Under the pieces are notes generated by a model that saw only the letters and a program-made list of their open reading frames with translations, was not told the origin of the DNA and ran no database searches. From a virus, in IMG/VR virus record IMGVR_UViG_3300008221_000026, positions 1 through 26,369 of that record: a DNA stretch of 26,369 nt. One strand, 5' to 3'. Shown here piece by piece: positions 13,586 through 21,971 of the stretch. The translations under genes were made by a program, and so were the position numbers. Within the stretch, counting starts at the first letter, position 1. Every line of letters starts with the position of its first letter.

Positions 13586-14677
13586 TTAAAATGATTTTCT
13601 ATTGTTTAAATAATTCATCACCCCGCTTTCTTCGCCAGATAATTTTGTGATTGATTTTGGGTCTACGTTCTGAACTTTTGCAAGTTTTTCCGTATTTAAA
13701 TTTGTTGCCGCTTCTAACTTAGTTAATAGCTCCTTTAAGGATAACAACTCTGATTTTAAAGAAACGTTCTCAGCATTCATTTCAACTGATGCTTGAGCGT
13801 TTAATACTGCTGCACTTTTAATGTTAGCAAGCTCTTCTTGCATCTCTTCCAAAGGCTTCTTCTTCTCTAAATCCTCTTCTGCTTCTTTCTCAGTAACGGA
13901 AATTAAGATACCACCTTCAACGGTCATAACTTTTCCTTCGCTTTCGAAAACACCTTCAGCAGGTACAAGCATTTCTTGATCCTTAAATATTGCAGCACCC
14001 TCTTCGAAAGTATCTGCGTAAATCATTACACCTTCGCCAACATCAACAGATGCTAGGTTGGTTTTGCCGGGAGTTTTCATCCCCAACTTAACTAGAATCT
14101 CGCCTAGCAACTTATTTGTTTCAGTCATTTCTGATTTTTGATTAATTGAAAAATTGATTAATTCGTGGGCCATATCCATTTCAACTGATACGCCTTTTAC
14201 TTTTTTAGTTTTAATATCTGATAGAACTTGGTCGTTAGTAATGTACGTTCCCTGCATCCATGTACCCGATGGTACTTTAAAGCCTAGTAACGTTGCTTTG
14301 TCGTTGGTTGGGTCTTGAACAATCCAATTTTCAACAACATCAACGCCTGTTAACTTCTGCTTCTCGTCATGCTCATAATTCCATTCGCCTAACGTTCGCT
14401 TCTCTAACATGTAGTCTCTTGCAATTTCTTCGATAGTATCGGCTGTTAAGAATATCTCGTAAGCTTCTCCGCTTTCTGATACTCTAGGTATGTTTTGGTC
14501 AGGGATAAGAACAGGGGAATAGATCATTCTTTTTTCTTCCTGAACTGAGAAGAGTAAAGGCTTACCTTCTTTGTTTAGGTAGATGAAATCTGTTTCAATT
14601 GCAGGGTTCTCGACTAAGGCAATACGGAAAACCGAGGTGCTTAACCAATCTTTTTTCTTTAATTCGAAACGCTTCAT
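13586..14677 (-). CDS. XkdF-like prohead protease fused to scaffold
   Basis: The 363-residue protein has an N-terminal XkdF-type protease part (1-180): YSPVLIPDQNIPR, EWNYEHDEK with His103, GVDVVENWIV (111-120) and KGVSVEMD with Ser164; His103 and Ser164 are the likely catalytic pair. Residues about 185-255 hold a small acidic beta domain. Residues 262-345 are an Ala/Glu/Leu-rich coiled coil that should serve as the scaffold. A protease-scaffold in one chain allows self-removal after shell assembly. It lies 1 bp before the capsid gene and is the first minus-strand gene after the two plus-strand genes. A TAACTTTG box lies only 5 bp before its start, too close for a normal leader. Confidence 0.8.
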   Translation of the reverse strand: MKRFELKKKDWLSTSVFRIALVENPAIETDFIYLNKEGKPLLFSVQEEKRMIYSPVLIPDQNIPRVSESGEAYEIFLTADTIEEIARDYMLEKRTLGEWNYEHDEKQKLTGVDVVENWIVQDPTNDKATLLGFKVPSGTWMQGTYITNDQVLSDIKTKKVKGVSVEMDMAHELINFSINQKSEMTETNKLLGEILVKLGMKTPGKTNLASVDVGEGVMIYADTFEEGAAIFKDQEMLVPAEGVFESEGKVMTVEGGILISVTEKEAEEDLEKKKPLEEMQEELANIKSAAVLNAQASVEMNAENVSLKSELLSLKELLTKLEAATNLNTEKLAKVQNVDPKSITKLSGEESGVMNYLNNRKSF

Positions 14678-14717
14678 GTTTCAAAGTTAACTTAATGAGT
14701 AGATATTATTGAGTTGA

Positions 14718-14750
14718 TTGGTTTAGTGTGTTGTTAATTGTTTATATTTG
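14718..14750 (+). promoter_or_regulatory. Plus-strand promoter for the HTH / alpha-CTD cassette
   Basis: TATATTTG at 14743-14750 is an exact TAnnTTTG -7 box. A TTG at 14718-14720 lies 22 nt upstream, at the long end of the accepted -33 spacing. The box ends 15 bp before the HTH start codon, so the leader would be very short. These are the only genes on this strand, so they need their own promoter. Confidence 0.6.
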
Positions 14751-14765
14751 TAGAAAGTAAAAGGA

Positions 14766-14954
14766 ATGGCTAATAATTACGAAAAGTATTTAACTAAGCA
14801 AATGATTCGCAAAGCGGATGTAGCTGATATGATAGGTTGCCACATTAACTCTGTAAATAACTACGTTAAAAGGCAGGGTTTGCCTATTCATCGAAAGGAA
14901 GGAATGCACCCTTACTTTATTCCAAAGGAAGTTAAGGCTTGGATTGAAGAATAA
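14766..14954 (+). CDS. Small helix-turn-helix DNA-binding protein
   Basis: The 62-residue protein is one compact domain: IRKADVADMIGCHINSVNNY (14-33) forms the helix-turn-helix with the recognition helix, followed by RQGLPIHRKEGMHPYFIPKE, a short wing, and VKAWIEE. This is the MerR/excisionase (AlpA/Xis, HTH_17) layout. Such proteins regulate transcription or direct excision. AAAGGA just before the ATG is a rare Shine-Dalgarno-like site in this genome. It is the first of only two plus-strand genes, and the second starts 17 bp later. With no integrase in view, I favour a regulator over an excisionase. Confidence 0.75.
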   Translation: MANNYEKYLTKQMIRKADVADMIGCHINSVNNYVKRQGLPIHRKEGMHPYFIPKEVKAWIEE

Positions 14955-14971
14955 ATAAAAAAACAAAAACT

Positions 14972-15304
14972 ATGATTACGAAAGAAGAAGTACATAACGC
15001 ATTAGAACTTATTGATAAATACAAAATACAAGAATCTAATCTTATTAAAGAGTTGCAAGATAAATCTATCAGACAAAAGGATACTCGAAGTCTAGTATCA
15101 ATAGGTTTAAAAACAAGGGAAATTAATGCTTTAGCATCAGCCGACATTTACACAGTAGGGGATTTACTAAGCGCAGACAGATCTCAAGTAATACTTTACA
15201 GGAATATGGGAAGAGGTGGTATTAGAAAGATTAACAAAGCCCTAGAAGATGACGGTATTGTAACAGCTCATTTTTCTTTGTATGGAGGTCATTACAGGTA
15301 TTAA
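14972..15304 (+). CDS. Stand-alone RNA polymerase alpha-CTD-like protein
   Basis: Residues 41-96 align without gaps to the C-terminal domain of the RNA polymerase alpha subunit. TREIN (48-52) matches the segment with E. coli Arg265 and Asn268, which bind UP-element DNA, and both residues are kept (Arg49, Asn52). TVGDLL (61-66) matches the IGDLV segment, and RNMGRGGIRKINKAL (77-91) matches NLGKKSLTEIKDVL, with Gly296 kept (Gly80) but Lys298 and Ser299 replaced by Gly. Residues 1-38 form a charged helix in place of the alpha N-terminal domain; a short aromatic tail (HFSLYGGHYRY) follows. The protein could bind UP-like DNA or compete for contacts of host alpha. It has an A-rich leader and no terminator; its stop lies 5 bp from the converging tape measure gene. 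Confidence 0.7.
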   Translation: MITKEEVHNALELIDKYKIQESNLIKELQDKSIRQKDTRSLVSIGLKTREINALASADIYTVGDLLSADRSQVILYRNMGRGGIRKINKALEDDGIVTAHFSLYGGHYRY

Positions 15305-15309
15305 TAACC

Positions 15310-16854
15310 CTACTTCCCTAACCTAATCAAATCGCTCACTCTGTTATCCATAGCGTTGCTGTCTCTAATGTCTTGATTGACTACAACAGCTCTGTTGCTT
15401 GGTAATCCACTTCCACCACCTACACCTTGGTTGAACGCTCCAAAGTCGGGTATTCTTGCATTGCTTTGACTTGGTCTTGCTCCGCCGCCGCCGCCGCCGC
15501 CGCCTGAGATAGATGGTGCACTTGTTCCCCCTGTTGCATCTGTACTTAGTATCTTTTTAACTTGGACCAACCCAAAAACACCTGTTGCTATTGCTTGTGC
15601 TATTGCAAACCCTGGTATACCTCCTGCTGCTGTTCTTGCCGTACTCTTTAGCTGCCCAACTATTGCTGCAAAGGTATCAAAGGTTGCTTGTGCTGCTGCT
15701 AAACCTTTTTGTCTTTTAGCATTACCCATAGATAAAAGAGATAGTATTTGAAACCCTCTACTTACTAGAGCTTGTTTTGCTGACTCTTTCTGAGCCTCTA
15801 GGTCTAATTCTCTATCTGTCCTGTCCTTTATTTGAGATAACTCAAAGTCTCCTGCTTCTTTGTTTTTTTCAGCTTGCTTCTTTAAAAAGTTATCTTGCTG
15901 TTGTAGCTTTGTTTCATCTTCAGGCGTTAAGTCCGCAAACCCTTTGCTTTCGATCTTTCCTATGTCTAAATCTTCCCCGTTCGTTTCTCCTTCTTTTTGC
16001 TTGGTTAGTTCATCGGTTATTGATTTTTGCTTAGAAAGCAATTCCTTTAACTTAGAGTCTCTGTCTGTTTCAATGTTAAATAACTCGGCTTCTAATATTC
16101 TTTGAGATTCTAAATCTTCGTTTAACGATTCCCCTAAAGAGTTTTTAGCTGTTAAAATTCTTAGCTCTTCTTTTGTTTGGGCAATATTTTCATTTGCTAA
16201 TTGCTGCGTTAACTCAATCGCTCGCTCATTTGCTTTGTTTCTTTCTTCTGCTGACTTTGTAAAATCTTCTGAAGCCAACCTTGCCGCTTCTGTTTCTGCT
16301 CTTAACTTTGCTTCGGTTACAATAAAGTCAATCTTTCTTTTTGCTAGGTTTTGAAAATCAACTTCTAAATCTTGTGCTGCTTTAGACTCTCTTAATATCT
16401 CATCCCCTATTCCTGCAAAGCTGCCTTTTAATATGTCTAACCCTTCAGAGAAGTTGCCGTTTACAAGTATTTCAAATAGCCCACTTCCGAACGTGCTTAA
16501 CCTATCAATTAACACGTCTATTGTCGCACCAATTCCTGCCATCGCTTTATCTAGTATGTCAGCGCCTGCTTGGGTCTTTGTAAAGTAAGAAGTTAAAGCC
16601 GTTATTGCAATTAACAAAGCTCCTATTCCTGTTGCTGCAATTGCACCTTTTAAAGTTTTCATTGCAACAACTCCATTTTTGACACCTCCAACCATCTTCT
16701 TAAAGCCTGTAATCGCTCCGCCAGTCATTGAGTCCAAAGAATCGCTTAACCCTTCTGTTGCTTTGGTTGACTCTCCTATGCCCTTATCTAAGTTGTCTAA
16801 ACTTTTCTCAGAGTCCTGAGTCTCTATAATTGTTTTAACCTCTAGTACTGCCAT
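15310..16854 (-). CDS. Tape measure-like tail protein
   Basis: The 514-residue protein has the layout of a short tape measure. A polar N-terminus is followed by a glycine/alanine-rich hydrophobic region (about 44-92, GVVAMKTLKGAIAATGIGALL). A long charged helical region rich in Glu, Lys and Gln (about 155-375) comes next, then a second hydrophobic, Ala/Gly-rich segment (about 395-435). The C-terminus is glycine-rich and disordered, with a run of eight glycines. If it sets tail length at roughly 0.15 nm per residue, the tail would be near 75-80 nm. It is coupled by TAATG to the large hub-like gene upstream. An internal virion protein of a short-tailed phage is the alternative. Confidence 0.7.
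   Translation of the reverse strand: MAVLEVKTIIETQDSEKSLDNLDKGIGESTKATEGLSDSLDSMTGGAITGFKKMVGGVKNGVVAMKTLKGAIAATGIGALLIAITALTSYFTKTQAGADILDKAMAGIGATIDVLIDRLSTFGSGLFEILVNGNFSEGLDILKGSFAGIGDEILRESKAAQDLEVDFQNLAKRKIDFIVTEAKLRAETEAARLASEDFTKSAEERNKANERAIELTQQLANENIAQTKEELRILTAKNSLGESLNEDLESQRILEAELFNIETDRDSKLKELLSKQKSITDELTKQKEGETNGEDLDIGKIESKGFADLTPEDETKLQQQDNFLKKQAEKNKEAGDFELSQIKDRTDRELDLEAQKESAKQALVSRGFQILSLLSMGNAKRQKGLAAAQATFDTFAAIVGQLKSTARTAAGGIPGFAIAQAIATGVFGLVQVKKILSTDATGGTSAPSISGGGGGGGGARPSQSNARIPDFGAFNQGVGGGSGLPSNRAVVVNQDIRDSNAMDNRVSDLIRLGK
15482..15504 (-). repeat. GC-only trinucleotide repeat (seven CCG units) in the tape measure gene
   Basis: Seven exact CCG copies plus CC on the plus strand, read as GGC glycine codons in the gene. 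In a genome this AT-rich the use of one GC-only codon seven or eight times in a row is unusual and points to slippage growth. Confidence 0.85.
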
Positions 16855-19082
16855 TATGTAATTAGTATTTGTCCGTTTTGAGTTGCCACTTCCTTTACCG
16901 AATCGTAAAAGAAACCGTAAGCAATTGCACTATTTTGTAAGTCTGTTTGATCTGCTGAACTTCCATCGGCGGGGCTTAAAGCTGCATTAGTTAAACTATC
17001 CTTCCATTGAACAATTGAGTTAAGCACGTTGTAAGGGTAAAAGGGTGCTATGTCAACATTAAATATTGTAAACCTCTTCATAAAAGTAGCACTTACGTAG
17101 CTATCGTTTGAGGTTAAACTAATACCTGACAAGCTAATTAACCTAAATAAAGTATTCTTGTAATAGAACTTTTCGTTAAACTGCCATCCGTCAATGTCGT
17201 TAACGCTTAATTTGATGTTAATTTTCACTTCTCTACTTGCCCGGCTGTAAGTTTCTTGAATGTACTTCTTCCAATAGAGTTCGTAAAGTGTGTTATTGGG
17301 ATACCCTGTATTGGTCCAGTAAGATAATGACTGACCAAAGTTATTATCAAACTCATTAAATCCGCCATCTCTTAAACTCCAATTTCCAATAAATGGGATG
17401 GTGTTGTAAGTCGTTGTATCTGTGGAGAAGTTAGAACCTAATATTAATTGTATTGTCATTACTCCTGCACCTGTCTGTAATAATGTAGGATTTCCCTTTA
17501 TTGTGTTTAATTCCTTATCGTACATTTTAGGAATAACTGCACCCGATCCACCAACTCCAACACTTGGAATTACTGAAATAGGGATTTCTACTTCTATTTC
17601 ATTTTTTGCAAATTCAGTTCCTGTGTTTCTTATTAGCTTTTGCCCGTAAGGCTCATTAGTTACTTCTAGGTATTGATTACTATAAATATCATCATTTTCT
17701 TTGTATCCTAACCTAACCGATTTAGCTCCATCAATAGAAAAGGGTTTAATTTGAACGTCTATTTTTTCCTCAATTATGTCATCTAATATGATAACCTCGC
17801 TGCTATCTTCTACCCATGACACCCAAGGGGCTAAAGTGTAACTTCCATCTTGATTAGTTATTATCTGACCATTACATTGAAGCACTATTGTACTGAATAT
17901 TTCCCAAGCTGTAAGTTCAGGACAGTTGCTAGAAATGTCTATTTGAGAAGCAGAATTTAATGAGGGTGCTGCAACAACTCCAAACTGAAAACCTTCTAAA
18001 ATAGATGTTCCGTCATCTGAATCTGATGCAAGCTGTAAAGTAAATTCTTGCCCTGCCGTACATTGTATTGTTATATTTTTGACAAAAGCAACATCAACGC
18101 TTGTTCCTTGTGGAATAAATACAGCTCCGTTAATTACTTGAACTATTAAAGAACTTGTCAAGTCTTTTAGAGTAAAATTAGGGGATGCTGTTCCATCTTC
18201 AGTAGGCAAATCTGAAGAAAATCTAACACTCCCTTCTATTCTAAAAGTATATTCCCCAGTTGTAGGGATTACGTATTTATCATTTGCTAAATCAAAGTTG
18301 TCAAATCTGTAATTCTCTTCTGTTTGAAAGGTTGCCGTAACAGGAGAGAAAGTTGTGAATGATTGGCTTGAAGTTTTAGCCATAACCCCTGTATTATCTA
18401 AAGGGCTAGTATTTAAAGAAGGTGTTGTGTTTTTATCGTTGTGTAATAAAATTACTTGGTTCATTAACCTTTCTAATCCTGTTGTTGTAATCACAATAGG
18501 CATTAAATCAAAGCACTTTTTAAAAGTTACAGCAGGCTTAAATGCGTCTTCTTTTAAAGATAAGCTATTCTGGTAATCCTGCCCATAGTCTACAACTGGA
18601 AATACGTATCCGTTGGCATCTCTGTAAGTATTAGGAGCATCAAAGTACTGCTTTATTTCTGTATAATTATAAAGAACCGTTTCTCCTGCAAATAGCTCAG
18701 CCATTGTAATGTTTGACAAAACAGCCTTTAAGTTTGTCTCGCTTCCCTGGAATAACAATTCAACCTCTTTAGTATTATTTCCTGCAACTGCATTTGTCAC
18801 AAAGAATGAACCGGCAAACCTCTCAAACCCTCCAATTAATATCTTCCCTTTAATTGCTTTGTTGAGATCAACTTTCGCTTCTTGTGATGGGTCTGTAATA
18901 TCCCCTAATGCTTCTAATAAATCCCCAACCAAAGGCAATCTAAAACCCTGCTTTGTAACTGTCCCCTGTGTTCCTAAGTCATCAACCGCAGCAACTACTC
19001 TGTCTATCTGTATACTCTCATTCTCAAAAGTACGGCAAACATAAGAAAACCCTGCAACTTCTAATATGATTGTTACTATCAT
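16854..19082 (-). CDS. Large tail protein, probable hub or tail-tip
   Basis: The 742-residue protein is beta-rich throughout, with few helices. Residues 1-130 (IILEVAGFSYVCRTFENESIQIDRV split across the start, then GGFERFAGSFFVTNA) look like a baseplate-hub N-terminal domain. A jelly-roll-like insertion near 240-370 (GEYTFRIEGSVRF, then IPQGTSVDVAFV) resembles C1q/TNF-type sandwiches seen in virion proteins. The remainder (CNGQIITNQDGSYTLAPW, then a long beta region to about 670) resembles the hub domains of siphovirus tail tips. It sits between another tail protein (ATGA overlap) and the tape measure (TAATG overlap). The specific domain count is by eye. Confidence 0.6.
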   Translation of the reverse strand: MIVTIILEVAGFSYVCRTFENESIQIDRVVAAVDDLGTQGTVTKQGFRLPLVGDLLEALGDITDPSQEAKVDLNKAIKGKILIGGFERFAGSFFVTNAVAGNNTKEVELLFQGSETNLKAVLSNITMAELFAGETVLYNYTEIKQYFDAPNTYRDANGYVFPVVDYGQDYQNSLSLKEDAFKPAVTFKKCFDLMPIVITTTGLERLMNQVILLHNDKNTTPSLNTSPLDNTGVMAKTSSQSFTTFSPVTATFQTEENYRFDNFDLANDKYVIPTTGEYTFRIEGSVRFSSDLPTEDGTASPNFTLKDLTSSLIVQVINGAVFIPQGTSVDVAFVKNITIQCTAGQEFTLQLASDSDDGTSILEGFQFGVVAAPSLNSASQIDISSNCPELTAWEIFSTIVLQCNGQIITNQDGSYTLAPWVSWVEDSSEVIILDDIIEEKIDVQIKPFSIDGAKSVRLGYKENDDIYSNQYLEVTNEPYGQKLIRNTGTEFAKNEIEVEIPISVIPSVGVGGSGAVIPKMYDKELNTIKGNPTLLQTGAGVMTIQLILGSNFSTDTTTYNTIPFIGNWSLRDGGFNEFDNNFGQSLSYWTNTGYPNNTLYELYWKKYIQETYSRASREVKINIKLSVNDIDGWQFNEKFYYKNTLFRLISLSGISLTSNDSYVSATFMKRFTIFNVDIAPFYPYNVLNSIVQWKDSLTNAALSPADGSSADQTDLQNSAIAYGFFYDSVKEVATQNGQILIT

Positions 19083-20287
19083 TGTATTTGTTGGATTTCG
19101 TTGTTAGCGTACATTAAGCGAATGTCTAACTTATAAAGGTTATGACTTAATAGCTCCTGCTCATAAGTTGTGCTTTGCAATATCATTGGGTAAGCTACAT
19201 TCGTTGCATCAAACATGATTACAACTGCTGATTTAAATAATTCAGCTAATGAATCTACTTGCTCCTGGGTCTTAAAGTAGTCTCTTCTAATCGTAATTTC
19301 TTTGCTTGTACTATTACCAAACTCCTGTATGTTTGGGTTGTTTATGTTTTGAATTACTGCAAATGTGGTTGCCTTATAATTGATTCCATCACTTTGTATC
19401 TTCTTCCCTTTGCTTACGTTGTAGCTTGTGTTTGCTGCTAAAGTAAAATTATCGTACTCAGCCCCACCGTATCGGTTGACAAAATATAACCTGTATCTGT
19501 CTTGCTTTGGATTGCAAGGCTCTCTAAATATTGTTATCTCTTCGCTATTAAATGTACTAACACCTCGGTTGTATACTATTTTGCTTTTAGAGTATAATGT
19601 TTCTGATGGGAAGACTGAATTTATATTAATATTCCAATACGCAACTCCTGTTAAACTGGGTCTTATAGTTAAGTCAATTGTTGACGTACTCAATAATACA
19701 TCTTCTGAATTATAATATGATGTTACCAAATCGTTAGCTTCTAAAGTTCCACTTGTTGTAGAAATAACAGAAGGCAAAGATAACAGCTCAGTATCATTAT
19801 CGGAAAGGTAAAGCGTTTTCTTAACTTTAGGTAATTTAATCGGGTATGTGTCGTACCAATTGTCATCTCTATAATTCAACACAGTAGGCTGCAATTCGTA
19901 ACCGTTATACACATAAAAAGTATCTGACTCTGTGTATCCCCCAAAAGTTGGCGGTTGCGTTTGGTCGGTCGAAGCGTTAGCTCCTATTTCTATTTTTATT
20001 CTAGAATAAGAATTTGGTTGAGAATGTTCTGCACTTCCATTGTACTCAGATTTAAAAAAAGAATCTTTGACAAGTTCCAAAGGGTTAACTTGTGCAAAGT
20101 CTCCTGAAGTTGGTGTTATTGTTTTTATTATTGAATTTGAACTGTCATTCAGTGCCGTTACTTTTATCTTATAAGACAGGAAGAAAGTCTCAACACCTAC
20201 CCAACTAATTAAGACAATGAATGGGTTGTAAGCTCCATAAATTCCAAGCTCAGGATTTACGTTATTATAATTTACTGCTACTGCCAT
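19079..20287 (-). CDS. Tail protein, possible distal tail component
   Basis: The 402-residue protein is beta-rich. Its central part has the pattern EPCNPKQDRYRLYFVNRYGG then YDNFTL (near 256-282), a motif with N-x-x-GG followed by an aromatic pair that I associate with Bacteroidota phage tail or baseplate proteins. The C-terminal part (about 330-402: ITIRRDYFKTQEQVDSLAELF, then a strand region ending NNEIQQIQ) looks like a tail-tube-binding domain. Its place before the hub-like protein suggests a distal tail or hub partner. No enzyme motif is visible. The start lies directly next to the stop of the gp10-like gene. Confidence 0.55.
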   Translation of the reverse strand: MAVAVNYNNVNPELGIYGAYNPFIVLISWVGVETFFLSYKIKVTALNDSSNSIIKTITPTSGDFAQVNPLELVKDSFFKSEYNGSAEHSQPNSYSRIKIEIGANASTDQTQPPTFGGYTESDTFYVYNGYELQPTVLNYRDDNWYDTYPIKLPKVKKTLYLSDNDTELLSLPSVISTTSGTLEANDLVTSYYNSEDVLLSTSTIDLTIRPSLTGVAYWNININSVFPSETLYSKSKIVYNRGVSTFNSEEITIFREPCNPKQDRYRLYFVNRYGGAEYDNFTLAANTSYNVSKGKKIQSDGINYKATTFAVIQNINNPNIQEFGNSTSKEITIRRDYFKTQEQVDSLAELFKSAVVIMFDATNVAYPMILQSTTYEQELLSHNLYKLDIRLMYANNEIQQIQ

Positions 20288-20884
20288 TTACTTTAATGTT
20301 ACGTTAAACCCTTGCTTTCCTAATTTAGATTTCATTTCAAATGCTTTCTCGAATAGGAACGCTTCTTCTAACTGTTCTTTATTTTCGTTGAATGCTCTTT
20401 CTTGTGCTTTGCTCATGAAGTTGGTCTTTATTATACCATCCCTTGCAATAGCTCTTCCCATGAAGTAAGCCGCCTGTTTAATATTTCGTTCTCCTGCCTT
20501 ACCACTTTTGGTTACAAACTGAAAGCTAATCTTACCGTTTGGCATGACTACTTTTTTTGTTAATCGCATCTTAGAATCTTTGATGTATTTCTCCATCACT
20601 CCTTCTTTGATGTTCTTTTTCTTAAACTTAAAAATTGAACCTTGGCTTTTATCCCAACCGTTAACACCTTTTTCAAGGAATATGCCGTACTCTTCTACTG
20701 TTGTAAATTCGACATCATAACCTGCTTTGGTTTCAATTACGTTAAAACCTAAACCATTACTCAACGCCTTAGTGTTGTTAGTCTTTCGCTTCTTACCTGC
20801 AAACCCTGTAAGATTAAGATTACTTTTTGCCTGCTTGACTGACTCTTCTGCGTATACTTCTAATGCTTCCTTCAAACTACTCAT
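20288..20884 (-). CDS. HK97 gp10-like neck / tail-completion protein
   Basis: The 198-residue protein carries the gp10-type core: an N-terminal helix, then VEFTTVEEYGIFLEKGVNGWDKS near 58-80, followed by a basic loop and a C-terminal helix (about 135-190). The EYGIFLEKG pattern is characteristic of HK97 gp10-like head-tail joining proteins. A lysine-rich insertion at about 84-125 makes it longer than the usual 100-150 residues. Its ATG overlaps the preceding gene as ATGA. It should sit at the neck where tail meets head. Confidence 0.6.
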   Translation of the reverse strand: MSSLKEALEVYAEESVKQAKSNLNLTGFAGKKRKTNNTKALSNGLGFNVIETKAGYDVEFTTVEEYGIFLEKGVNGWDKSQGSIFKFKKKNIKEGVMEKYIKDSKMRLTKKVVMPNGKISFQFVTKSGKAGERNIKQAAYFMGRAIARDGIIKTNFMSKAQERAFNENKEQLEEAFLFEKAFEMKSKLGKQGFNVTLK

Positions 20885-21300
20885 AACAAGCAGGTTTTTT
20901 GCAGATTAAAATTAAGGGTAAATGCAACACCTCCTAACCCATCTTTATACTTCTTTGGTACTTTCGTTACGTTAACCGAGTCCTGGAAATAATAGCCGTT
21001 TTTCTTTAGGTAGTCAACAAGCATGCTTGCAATGTCTCTTGTATCAGATGTTACTTCTTTTATTCTTTCATCCTCATCGCCTAATGTTGTCAGTAAGTCT
21101 AACATCTCAAATTCAAGACTAATTAAATCAGTATGTAGATTGAATGTCATTGTATCAGATAAAGAGTATACAAGCCTAACGCCTTTCTTGTCTAATCCCT
21201 TATCCGCGTATCTCGAAAAGTCAACAAAAGTTATTTCAGGAAAGTTAGCTGTTACTAATACTTTAATATTCTCAACTACTTGCTTTATGGATGTCTGCAT
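20881..21300 (-). CDS. Possible tail terminator protein
   Basis: From ATG 21300 the product has 139 residues with an alpha/beta pattern: an N-terminal helix (MQTSIKQVVENIKVLV), strands around 40-70, a helical stretch with RDIASMLVDYLKKNGYYF, and a final strand (GVAFTLNFNL). This matches the general layout of tail terminators and is in the right place, next to a gp10-like gene. The frame continues to 21351, but the ATG at 21300 forms a TAATG overlap with the previous gene and is the likely start. The call rests on layout and position. Confidence 0.5.
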   Translation of the reverse strand: MQTSIKQVVENIKVLVTANFPEITFVDFSRYADKGLDKKGVRLVYSLSDTMTFNLHTDLISLEFEMLDLLTTLGDEDERIKEVTSDTRDIASMLVDYLKKNGYYFQDSVNVTKVPKKYKDGLGGVAFTLNFNLQKTCLL

Positions 21301-21971
21301 TATTGTTCGTTCTTTTTGTTTATCTCTGATATTCTTACGTCCTCCATCCAACTAAATGCCCTCCATATTTCCATCTCTTCAGCTAAAGCCATCTTAGTTG
21401 GGTCTTCATTCGCTAGAGTTCTAATAAGTCCGTACATTTTTCTACCGTCGTTCTCTTCTTTCTGTTCGCCCTTGTACAATATAGGGTAACTTTCCTGCAA
21501 AGATAAGATTAAATGACCAAACAGTTTAATAGAATAAAGCGAGTAAATGAACGGAGCATCAAAGAATCGTTTCTGACCTTCCAAGTATTCATTTTTATTA
21601 AATGGTTTTGCCCAATCTCTCCGATACATTAAAGCTGTAACAGCGTAAGCAAACTCAAAAGTCTCATAATTTAAATCAATATTGACCAATTCAACCAAAA
21701 ACTTTAAAGGCATATCTAGTAAGTCATCGTGTTTAAAATACTCAACACCGTTATACTTTATCTTTGCAGGAGGTTCGCCAATTGGTTCTTTGCTTATTGT
21801 ATCAATAAAGGTCAGGACAACAGCTAAAGAGTTTTGCTCTGTAAATAGTTTGGGATCGTGTCCAATGTGCTTAAAAAAAGTTTCCACTTGTTGACTTTCT
21901 GTCTGCGTTCCAAGGGCTTGCATTAAAGCCTGTGGAATCTCCTTTGATGAATCGGGTATCCTGATTTTCAT
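21300..21971 (-). CDS. Unknown tail-region protein, possible tail assembly chaperone
   Basis: The 223-residue protein is mostly helical. The middle shows FEFAYAVTALMYRRDWAKPFNKNEYLEG (split near 98-125), with the aromatic, mostly helical character common in tail assembly chaperones, though I cannot name its family. It overlaps the 3' end of the terminase gene by 101 nt, the longest overlap in the window; no internal Met gives a clearly better start. It ends in TAATG with the tail-terminator-like gene. I looked for a slippery site at that junction and saw none, so there is no evidence for a programmed frameshift. Confidence 0.5.
   Translation of the reverse strand: MKIRIPDSSKEIPQALMQALGTQTESQQVETFFKHIGHDPKLFTEQNSLAVVLTFIDTISKEPIGEPPAKIKYNGVEYFKHDDLLDMPLKFLVELVNIDLNYETFEFAYAVTALMYRRDWAKPFNKNEYLEGQKRFFDAPFIYSLYSIKLFGHLILSLQESYPILYKGEQKEENDGRKMYGLIRTLANEDPTKMALAEEMEIWRAFSWMEDVRISEINKKNEQ

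Noticed and set aside
14682-14689. TAACTTTG box on the minus strand before the protease gene
   Set aside because: It matches the -7 pattern but ends 5 bp from the start codon and has no TTG at -33, so a normal leader is impossible.
21298-21351. Programmed frameshift joining the two tail genes at 21300
   Set aside because: No slippery heptamer was seen; a TAATG overlap explains the junction.
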